Assembly (NCBI GenBank): GCA_014377915.1
Contig: JACMOT010000588.1
Span: 1 to 5,164, forward strand
DNA from: Tardiphaga sp.
GTDB lineage: Bacteria > Pseudomonadota > Alphaproteobacteria > Rhizobiales > Xanthobacteraceae
DNA length: 5,164 bases
Direction: 5' to 3'
Every line of letters begins with the position of its first letter. The first letter of the stretch is position 1. This document shows positions 1-5,018 of this stretch, piece after piece. Made by a program: the position numbers and the translations under genes. The notes below the pieces were generated by a model, which saw only the letters and a list, made by a program, of their open reading frames with translations, was not told where the DNA came from and did not search any database.

Positions 1-1151
1 AGCGCCGCCTTCATGATGGCGTAGCGGGTACCGGCCAGCGTGAGATCGTTGATGCGCTCGTGGTTGGGAGCGAGGCCTGCCTCGGTCAGGCGGTGGAAGG
101 TCTGCTGGGTCGGGTTCACCGCCTCGATGCCGCGCATCGCCAGTTCGTCGACCACCATCGCCGCGCCGCCGCCGGTCGTGGTGACGACGCCGACCCGCAT
201 GCCGCGCACGCCCGCGGGTCGCGCCGGCAGCCGCCGCAGCAGCGGCAACGTCTCGATCAGGGTCTCGAAATTGAACACGCGCGCGATGCCGCAATCGGCG
301 AGGAAGGCCGCGGCAAGATCGTCCTCGCCCGCCAGCGCGCCGGTGTGCGACAGCGCCAGTTCGGCGGCGGGGGGCGGGCGGCCGAGCTTGTAGGCCACCA
401 CCGGCTTGCCGCGCGCCGCGGCGCCGATCGCGAAGGCGCGCAGCGCATCGCCATGGCGGATGCTCTCGAGAAACAGCATGTAGCCGGTGACATCGGGGTC
501 ATCGAGCGTCGCCGAGCAGATCTCGCCGAGGCTAAGATCGATCTCGTTACCGACCGATACCAGGCCGGCGAAGCCAATATTGCGTGCCTTGCCGCGCGAG
601 ATCAGCGCGCCCAACAGGCTGCCGGAGTGGGAGGCGACGAAAATGCCTCCGGTCGGCAGGTCCGGTTCGGCGAAGGCGGCGTTCGCGGTGATGATGGTCT
701 TGTGACGCAAATTGATCGCGCCGAGGCTGGACGGTCCGAGAATGCGCAGTTTGGTCGTGGCGCACAGCGCCCGCAGGCGCGCGACCAGCTTCTGGCCTTC
801 GGCGCCGCCTTCGGAAAAGCCAGCCGCGAGAATGGTGACGACGGTAACGCCGAGCCGTGCGCATTCCTCGGCGGCATCGACCGCATCGGCCGTTGGCGTC
901 AGGATGAAGACATGGTCCGGCACCGTCGGCAGCGCCGACAAGGATGGCCACGCGGTTTCGCCAAGCACGGTGGGACGGCGCGGATTGATCGGATAGATCG
1001 TGCCCGCGTAGCCGGCGCGCCGCAGATATTGCAGCGGCCGTGACGAGGTCTTGGTGACGTCGTCGGAAGCGCCGACCAGCGCGATGCTGCGCGGCGCCAG
1101 CAGCGCCTGGCCGAGAGTTGGCGTTGAGGCGTTATCCGGCACGGGCGGCAT
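1..1151 (-). CDS. NDP-forming acyl-CoA synthetase / CoA-binding protein (C-terminal part beyond window)
   Basis: Cytoplasmic enzyme of the acetate-CoA ligase (ADP-forming) / succinyl-CoA synthetase-alpha superfamily, expected to interconvert an acyl-CoA and the free acid with nucleotide phosphorylation. I translated the minus strand from 1151 and found 383 uninterrupted codons to the window edge. Residues about 13-110 form a CoA-binding Rossmann domain (SIALVGASDD at 22-31, YPINP, then VVTILAAGFSE). Next comes a flavodoxin-like ligase domain with SHSGSLLG (His175) and GNEIDLSLGE, then KLGRPPPAAELALSHTGALAG. His269 in the last motif aligns with the phosphorylated histidine of the family. A glycine-rich TTTGGGAAMVVDE follows. 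Full-length fused members are about 700 residues with a C-terminal ATP-grasp domain; whether this one is fused cannot be seen. The ATG at 1151 lies inside the end of the acyl-CoA dehydrogenase gene. GTG at 1142 is an alternative, with a GGA about 10 bases upstream. The adjacent dehydrogenase suggests catabolism of an organic acid; the substrate is unknown. Confidence 0.9.
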   Translation of the reverse strand, partial: MPPVPDNASTPTLGQALLAPRSIALVGASDDVTKTSSRPLQYLRRAGYAGTIYPINPRRPTVLGETAWPSLSALPTVPDHVFILTPTADAVDAAEECARLGVTVVTILAAGFSEGGAEGQKLVARLRALCATTKLRILGPSSLGAINLRHKTIITANAAFAEPDLPTGGIFVASHSGSLLGALISRGKARNIGFAGLVSVGNEIDLSLGEICSATLDDPDVTGYMLFLESIRHGDALRAFAIGAAARGKPVVAYKLGRPPPAAELALSHTGALAGEDDLAAAFLADCGIARVFNFETLIETLPLLRRLPARPAGVRGMRVGVVTTTGGGAAMVVDELAMRGIEAVNPTQQTFHRLTEAGLAPNHERINDLTLAGTRYAIMKAA

Positions 1152-2292
1152 TTCCACGCTGGTCGAATTTGCGCTCGAACACGTCTTCGGCAATGCGGTT
1201 CTTGAGGATCTCGGTAGAGCCGCCGGCGATCATCCAGCCGCGGGTGCGGCGCATGCAGTATTCGGCCAGCGAGTCCTGACTGTAGCCGAGACCGCCCATG
1301 ATCTGCACCGCCTCGTTGGCGACGTCGAAGCCGGCCTGGTTGCAGGCCAGCTTGGCCACCGCCGTGTTGTAGGGCGACGGCAAGCCGCTTTCGATACTGG
1401 CGGCGCGGTACAGCAGCATCTGCGCGGAATCCAGTTTCAATGCCATGTCGGCAAACTTCCACTGCAGACCCTGGAATTCGCACAGCGCCCGGCCGAACTG
1501 CTTGCGGATCAGCGCGTGCTCACGCGCCAGATTGAAGGCGTAGCGGCCAAGCGCCAGGGAACGCGACGAATTGCCGAGCCGCTCGACGTTGAACCCGGCG
1601 ATCTGCTTCTTGAAACCACCCGCGCCGAGCAGGACGTTTTCCGCGGGAATGCGGCAGTTCTCGAAATACAACTGGCTCCAGGATTCGCCGCTCATGAAGG
1701 CCGACGGCTTGCCAACCGTGAAGCCGGGCGTATCCCGCTCGACAATCACCGAGCCGATGCCGCCGACGCCCGGCCCGAAGCGGACATAGACGAGATAGAT
1801 CGCGGCGTCCGGACTGTGGGTACCGAACACCTTGCTGCCATTGATCAGATAGCCGTCGCCGTCCGGAGTCGCGCTGGTCTTCAATTCAGTGACGGCGGAG
1901 CCGGCATCAGGCTCGCTCATCCCGAGGCTGATGCAGATGCGCCCCGCCAACAGATCCGGTAGCCAGCGCGCCTTCTGCCCGGGCGTCGCATATTCGACAA
2001 ATGTACGGATCGGGCCGAAATTACCGGCCTGCACGATATCGGCGCTGCGCGGACAGACCGCCGCGATCTGCTCGATCGCAATCACGGAGTCGAACAATGT
2101 GCCGCCGGCGCCGCCATCTTCTTCGCTGAAGGAAATACCAAGCAGCCCCTGTCTGGCGAGAAGCCCGGCGGTCTCGAACGGGAAATGCGGATCGTGCGCC
2201 CGGGCCAGCGCGCCGTCCTTGAGATTCGCCTCCGCGAAGCGCCGCACCGAGGTCGCGAAGGACTGCTGTTCTTCAGAAAGCTCAAAGTTCAT
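1132..2292 (-). CDS. Acyl-CoA dehydrogenase family protein
   Basis: A 386-residue flavoenzyme of normal family length that should oxidise an acyl-CoA to the 2,3-enoyl-CoA and pass electrons to ETF. Domains in order: N-terminal helical domain (LSEEQQSFATSVRRFAE at 5-21), middle beta domain with the FAD/substrate motif SLGMSEPDAGSA (122-133), and C-terminal helical domain with IRKQFGRAL (262-270) and EAVQIMGGLGYSQD (327-340). At the usual MCAD-type catalytic position (YEGT) this protein has IAGGSTEI (355-362), so that Glu is replaced by Gly357. Glu237 in FNVERL matches the place where isovaleryl-CoA dehydrogenase carries its base (LDLERL), so Glu237 is the likely catalytic base (inference from remembered family sequences). 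This hints at a branched or otherwise unusual acyl-CoA substrate. The ATG at 2292 has only a weak ribosome site. The stop lies 20 bases inside the downstream CoA-synthetase gene, indicating one operon, probably controlled by the divergent LysR gene. Confidence 0.95.
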   Translation of the reverse strand: MNFELSEEQQSFATSVRRFAEANLKDGALARAHDPHFPFETAGLLARQGLLGISFSEEDGGAGGTLFDSVIAIEQIAAVCPRSADIVQAGNFGPIRTFVEYATPGQKARWLPDLLAGRICISLGMSEPDAGSAVTELKTSATPDGDGYLINGSKVFGTHSPDAAIYLVYVRFGPGVGGIGSVIVERDTPGFTVGKPSAFMSGESWSQLYFENCRIPAENVLLGAGGFKKQIAGFNVERLGNSSRSLALGRYAFNLAREHALIRKQFGRALCEFQGLQWKFADMALKLDSAQMLLYRAASIESGLPSPYNTAVAKLACNQAGFDVANEAVQIMGGLGYSQDSLAEYCMRRTRGWMIAGGSTEILKNRIAEDVFERKFDQRGNAARAG

Positions 2293-2398
2293 TGATCGTC
2301 GCCACGGCTGGAGGAACGGCCCTGTTTCACAGCCAGAGATTTGACCGGCAACTGCACAATGGTTATGACATGATTAGATTTTGTAATGGTGCAACGCG
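2293..2398. promoter_or_regulatory. Divergent intergenic control region (acyl-CoA dehydrogenase operon / LysR gene)
   Basis: This 106-base gap separates the two divergent start codons and should hold both promoters and the regulator's binding site. Its right half (about 2353-2390) is clearly more A+T-rich than its surroundings. TGCAC at 2353-2357 and GTGCA at 2389-2393 form an inverted pair flanking the A+T-rich core. LysR proteins usually bind interrupted dyads of the T-N11-A kind; T2364 to A2376 has that spacing but little further symmetry, so I do not call a defined operator. I could not find a convincing -35/-10 pair for the leftward operon, which would fit an activator-dependent promoter. 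Confidence 0.6.
2341..2369 (+). promoter_or_regulatory. Putative sigma70-type promoter for the LysR gene
   Basis: TTGACC (2341-2346), a 17-base spacer, then TATGAC (2364-2369). The -35 matches consensus at five of six bases and the -10 at four of six, with ideal spacing. Transcription would begin near 2376, giving a leader of about 23 bases before the ATG at 2399. The -10 box lies between the TGCAC/GTGCA inverted pair, so a protein bound there could repress this promoter, as is usual for LysR autoregulation (inference). Confidence 0.5.
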
Positions 2399-3286
2399 AT
2401 GCTGCCGCCACTCAATCCACTACACGTGTTCGATGTCGCGGCGCGCCAATTGAGCTTCACGCGCGCCGCGGCGGAACTGCGCGTGACGCAACCGGCGATC
2501 AGTCGCCAGATCAACGCGCTGGAAAGTTTTCTCGGCGTTCGGCTGTTCGAGCGCGACAGGCAGGGCCTGCGGCTGACCTCGGAAGGCGAGCAATTTCAAC
2601 GCCAGATCGCACCGGCCTTCCAGATCATCGCCAACGCCACCTCCAGCCTGATGTCGACGGGCAAGGCCGAGCCGCTAAAGATCCGCGTCTACACCACCTT
2701 CGCCGCCAAATGGCTGATTCAGCGACTGCCGTCGTTTTACGTTGCCTATCCGCATATCAAGCTGAACATCAGCAATGTCGTGGCGCCGATCGACTTCGAG
2801 AAGGACAAGGTGGACCTCGCGATCCAGTTCGGCGCCGGCAAATGGCCAAATGTCGAGTGCGAACTGCTGTTCAGAGATCTGATCCAGCCGGTGTGCAGCC
2901 CGAAACTTCTGAAATCAAACCGGTTGGTCGAACTCGATGACCTGCGCAAGGTGCAGCTCTTGCACTCGCATTACCGTCGCGCCGACTGGCCCGACTGGTT
3001 GATGGCAGTGAATCGTCCCGACCTTTTGACCGATGTCGGAGTCAGCTTTCCCAGTTCGGTTCTCACCTATCACGCCGCCATGGAAGGCGTGGGCGTAGCG
3101 ATGGGGCAACTACATTTACTACGTAACGAATTGCATGACGGCTCGCTGGTGCCCTTGTTCAATGCGCCTTTCCAAAGATCGATGGCGCATTACGTCGCTT
3201 GGCCAAAACATCGTGCGCTCGGCAAAAAATCACGGAGCTTCATTCATTGGCTCAAGGCGCAGGTCAGCGAATTCCTAAGCAAGTGA
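2399..3286 (+). CDS. LysR-family transcriptional regulator, GcvA-like
   Basis: A 295-residue DNA-binding regulator of the length typical for LysR proteins. The N-terminal winged helix-turn-helix is clear: PLNPLHVFDVAARQLSFTRA (4-23) leads into AAELRVTQPAISRQINALE, with the recognition helix around 30-41, then LGVRLFERDRQGLRLTSEGE. The opening PLNPLHVFDVAAR and the effector-domain start (PLKIRVYTTFAAKWLIQRLP, from about 92) are characteristic of the GcvA-type subgroup. The effector domain ends with the usual VGVAMGQ segment before LVPLF. Start choice is firm: an in-frame TAA at 2384-2386 excludes anything further upstream, although the ribosome site is weak. The ATG at 2386 belongs to another frame. 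Its divergent position beside the acyl-CoA dehydrogenase operon suggests it controls that operon in response to a pathway metabolite; the ligand is unknown. The downstream gene is a decayed remnant, so it has no cotranscribed partner. Confidence 0.95.
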   Translation: MLPPLNPLHVFDVAARQLSFTRAAAELRVTQPAISRQINALESFLGVRLFERDRQGLRLTSEGEQFQRQIAPAFQIIANATSSLMSTGKAEPLKIRVYTTFAAKWLIQRLPSFYVAYPHIKLNISNVVAPIDFEKDKVDLAIQFGAGKWPNVECELLFRDLIQPVCSPKLLKSNRLVELDDLRKVQLLHSHYRRADWPDWLMAVNRPDLLTDVGVSFPSSVLTYHAAMEGVGVAMGQLHLLRNELHDGSLVPLFNAPFQRSMAHYVAWPKHRALGKKSRSFIHWLKAQVSEFLSK

Positions 3287-3329
3287 CCATTTATGCTGCC
3301 CCTCCGCCTCGCGCCAAACGGGCTCACAT

Positions 3330-3343
3330 GCGGATATATCCGC
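3330..3343. repeat. Perfect 14-base palindrome at the pseudogene edge
   Basis: GCGGATATATCCGC reads the same on both strands, with no spacer. It lies 44 bases past the LysR stop and directly before the point where similarity to UDP-glucose dehydrogenase begins. It could be a protein-binding site, a recombination scar or chance. No other copy exists in the window. The flanking stretch 3287-3329 shows no gene and no terminator-like hairpin with a T-run. Confidence 0.5.
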
Positions 3344-3344
3344 G

Positions 3345-3749
3345 CGGCACACCGCCGAGCTGATCAAATATGCCGCGAATGCCTTCCTCGCCACAAAAAT
3401 CACCTTCATCAACGACACCGCCGACATGCGCGAGGCGCCGTCGATCCCGCTGGTCACCGGCCTGCTTGATCTCGGCGCGACCGTCCGCGCGTACGATCCG
3501 GTCGGCATGGACGCCGCGAGAGCGGAGCTGCCGGATATCACCTATCGCAGCGACGCCCATGATTGCGCGGCCGGCGCCGACGCGTTGGTGATCGTCACCG
3601 AATGGGTCCAGTTCCGCGCGCTGGATTTGCCGCGACTGAAGCCCGTGAGGAAGCAGCCGATGCTGGTGGATCTGCGCAATGTGTACCGGCCGAAGGAAAT
3701 GGCGGCGACGGGGTTTGTCCATGAGGGCGTCGGGCGCGGGAAGCTGTGA
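3345..3749 (+). pseudogene. UDP-glucose 6-dehydrogenase remnant, 5'-truncated with internal deletion
   Basis: Intact UDP-glucose dehydrogenase is a cytoplasmic enzyme of about 430-440 residues that oxidises UDP-glucose to UDP-glucuronate for exopolysaccharide or LPS. Here one frame holds only two pieces. The first is HTAELIKYAANAFLATKITF (3348-3407), the central dimerisation helix with the conserved active-site Lys and Asn. This joins directly to DMREAPSIPLVTGLLDLGA and the C-terminal UDP-binding domain (AYDPVGMDAARAELPDITY, then ADALVIVTEWVQFRALDLPR, VDLRNVYRP, ending at 3749). The whole N-terminal NAD-binding domain is missing. So are roughly 100 residues between the two pieces, including the GGSCFPKD catalytic-cysteine segment. 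The only cysteine left (in AHDCAAG) is not the catalytic one. The frame itself is open from 3279 and contains no frameshift or stop. The first in-frame ATG (3426) would give a 107-residue fragment with no recognisable start signal. I regard it as dead as a dehydrogenase. Confidence 0.85.
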
Positions 3750-3772
3750 TACCTGTTCCACCCCGAGCAGGC

Positions 3773-3847
3773 GTAGGGCGGATTGGCGCGGCGCCATCCG
3801 GCACTCTTCGGATTCGCGGCGCAATACGCTTCGCTATTGCGCCCTAC
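3773..3847. repeat. 75-base palindromic intergenic repeat (REP-like) with two internal hairpins
   Basis: The ends are a perfect inverted repeat: GTAGGGCG (3773-3780) and CGCCCTAC (3840-3847). Inside, GGAT-T-GGCGC pairs with GCGCC-ATCC (3780-3799), and GGCGCAATA (3818-3826) pairs perfectly with TATTGCGCC (3835-3843). I recognise the GTAGGGCG/CGCCCTAC ends and the GCAATACGCTTCGCTATTGC core as typical of dispersed intergenic repeats of Bradyrhizobium-like genomes (from memory, not searched). It fills the gap between the convergent UDP-glucose dehydrogenase remnant and the acetyltransferase gene. The CTA at 3844-3846 in its right end is the TAG stop of the acetyltransferase on the minus strand. 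Confidence 0.7.
3818..3843. terminator. Hairpin, possible transcription end point between convergent genes
   Basis: A perfect 9-base-pair stem (GGCGCAATA/TATTGCGCC) with an 8-base loop CGCTTCGC lies immediately after the stop codon of the leftward acetyltransferase gene. There is no T-run on either side, so it is not a textbook intrinsic terminator. It may stabilise the 3' end or only be part of the dispersed repeat that contains it. Confidence 0.3.
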
Positions 3848-4398
3848 TGGCTGATAGCCTGTCCGTCGAGCGGCTTCGCCATCATGATATGACTTCCGCT
3901 CTTGGCCGCGTCTGTACTGACAAAGCCGAGCCGCGCATAAAGGCGAAGGGCGCCGCTGTTGCTGGCGAGCACCATCAATCGCAATTGCGGGACGCCTTGC
4001 GTTCTTGCTTCGCGCGCCAGCGCCGCGATCACGCCCGTTCCGATCCCCTGATTGCGGGCCGCCGATATCAGGGCGATATCGACCATGTGCCAATGATGCG
4101 CATCGACGTGTAGCAGCAGGCGGCCAACTGGTCGTGCATCGCGGGTGATGACGAATGACAGCGCATTGGGGAATTGCGCGGCATGGCTCGCGGCCTGCGC
4201 GCGAAACTGCTGATCGAGCATGGTATCGAGCACAGCGGGCGGCAGTTGCGCGGCGGCAAAGACATCAGCCCGCACGATCTTGAACAGATTCGCGACAAAG
4301 GCATCGTCGGCCGGACTGGCGGGTCGAAGCCGCACGTCCGTGTCCTGTGGGACGATGCGAAGCACCGGCGCGGGGTCCGCGGCATCCACGCCGCGCAT
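3844..4398 (-). CDS. GNAT-family N-acetyltransferase
   Basis: A 184-residue cytoplasmic acetyltransferase of the GNAT fold, transferring acetyl from acetyl-CoA to an amine (small molecule, or a protein N-terminus or lysine). Conserved parts: the opening strand VRLRPASPADDAFVANLF (22-39), strand beta4 MVDIALI (105-111), the acetyl-CoA pyrophosphate loop RNQGIGTGV (115-123, fitting R/Q-x-x-G-x-G/A), and motif B NSGALRLYARLGF (147-159). The substrate is unknown. It begins 5 bases after the stop of the tail-collar gene (TGA-TCGCC-ATG), so it is almost certainly the last gene of that operon. The start is uncertain. The ATG at 4398 has no good ribosome site, whereas GTG at 4335 has AGGA 7 bases upstream and begins exactly where the GNAT fold does (MRLRPASP...), giving 163 residues. 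Its TAG stop lies in the right end of the palindromic repeat, so the last residues may derive from that repeat's insertion. Confidence 0.9.
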   Translation of the reverse strand: MRGVDAADPAPVLRIVPQDTDVRLRPASPADDAFVANLFKIVRADVFAAAQLPPAVLDTMLDQQFRAQAASHAAQFPNALSFVITRDARPVGRLLLHVDAHHWHMVDIALISAARNQGIGTGVIAALAREARTQGVPQLRLMVLASNSGALRLYARLGFVSTDAAKSGSHIMMAKPLDGQAISQ

Positions 4399-4403
4399 GG
4401 CGA

Positions 4404-4952
4404 TCAGGAATTATTGAAGCTCGGGAAGATACCGACATAGGCGATACACCAGATGAGGGCCTGGGTCGGCTGTGTGTTGTCGTGAGGCAGCCCCCGCCCC
4501 GTCGGCGTCATGGCGTTCGGTGCCAGTGTGGTCGTGCTCGGCGGCGTTACGAAACCGTTGAAGATGGGATCGATGGCGGCCATGTTGGATGACGTGCCGG
4601 GACCGGGCGCGGCGTTTGCCGCGGTCTTGTTCCCCAGTCGTAGTCCGTGGGTGTGCATGGCCATTTCGCCAATGGTCAGATTGACCGTCGGGCTACCGAT
4701 CGACTGGCCGATCACGCGCGGCTGCAGACCGGGACCGTCGCCCTGGCCGTTGCTGACTGAACCGGAGAGATTGGGCAGCGCGAAATTGGTGGTGCCGTTA
4801 CCGCCGAAAGCCGATCCGATCAGCGAGAACAGCGGCGTGAACTGCTGGATGGAAAGTAATTGTCCAAAGCACGGCAGCCACGCCTGATTGAAGCCCTGAG
4901 CCGCGAGGGCAAATGGAAAGGCCTGGATTTCACCAATATACGGGTCTGACAC
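4404..4952 (-). CDS. Phage tail-collar domain protein (microcystin-dependent-protein-like)
   Basis: A 182-residue protein of the tail-collar/Mdp family, related to short tail-fibre tips that form trimers. The collar domain spans about 6-62: IGEIQAFPFALAAQGF, then LPCFGQLLSIQQFTPLFSLI, FGGNGTTNFALPNLSG. It follows the family pattern G-x-I-x-x-F...G-Q-L-L-x-I...L-F-S-L-x-G...F-x-L-P-x-L. GDGPGL comes next. MHTHGL contains an H-x-H pair (His100, His102), like the metal-binding H-x-H of trimeric T4-type tail fibres (analogy). A low-complexity Ala/Pro/Thr-rich stretch (about 111-150) precedes the typical ending QALIWCIAYVGIFPS. There is no signal peptide or membrane segment. The GTG start is well supported by AGGAGG six bases upstream. 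It lies between another tail-collar gene and the acetyltransferase. Such proteins are found in prophages and also in stand-alone clusters; nothing else phage-like is visible here. Confidence 0.9.
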   Translation of the reverse strand: MSDPYIGEIQAFPFALAAQGFNQAWLPCFGQLLSIQQFTPLFSLIGSAFGGNGTTNFALPNLSGSVSNGQGDGPGLQPRVIGQSIGSPTVNLTIGEMAMHTHGLRLGNKTAANAAPGPGTSSNMAAIDPIFNGFVTPPSTTTLAPNAMTPTGRGLPHDNTQPTQALIWCIAYVGIFPSFNNS

Positions 4953-4958
4953 GTAGTG

Positions 4959-4964
4959 CCTCCT
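4959..4964 (-). promoter_or_regulatory. Consensus ribosome binding site for the tail-collar gene
   Basis: AGGAGG on the minus strand, 6 bases before the GTG at 4952. It is the only perfect Shine-Dalgarno sequence before a gene start in the window, and it fixes the GTG start. The 66-base gap between the upstream tail-collar stop (5019) and this start otherwise shows no promoter that I can defend. Confidence 0.85.
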
Positions 4965-5018
4965 CAGGATCCGCTGAAGCGCGACAGCTAACGACGTGAA
5001 TGGAAGCGGCAGGCGTGA

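Noticed and set aside
60..1043. Long plus-strand open frame (327 codons) opposite the CoA-synthetase gene
   Set aside because: Its translation is Arg/Gly/Ala-rich with no recognisable motif, and the opposite strand encodes a clear CoA-ligase. It is a high-GC antisense shadow.
899..1483. Minus-strand open frame (194 codons) straddling the junction of the two catabolic genes
   Set aside because: It overlaps both real genes out of frame and resembles nothing.
1051..1962. Long plus-strand open frame (303 codons) opposite the acyl-CoA dehydrogenase
   Set aside because: The minus strand has all dehydrogenase motifs over this stretch, and the plus frame has no family resemblance. It is a codon-bias shadow.
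2386..2940. Plus-strand open frame starting 13 bases before the LysR gene
   Set aside because: It is out of frame with the unmistakable LysR protein, and its composition is typical of a +1/+2 shadow.
3324..3824. Minus-strand open frame (166 codons) across the UDP-glucose dehydrogenase remnant
   Set aside because: The plus strand shows clear UDP-glucose dehydrogenase residues. The minus frame is antisense to them and runs into the palindromic repeat.
3330..3847. Possible insertion sequence or CRISPR-like structure in the middle region
   Set aside because: There is no transposase, no long terminal inverted repeats enclosing a gene and no regularly spaced repeats. Only a single palindrome and one REP-like element are present.
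4510..4887. Plus-strand open frame (125 codons) opposite the tail-collar gene
   Set aside because: It is antisense to a well-supported gene with a perfect ribosome site, and has no motifs.
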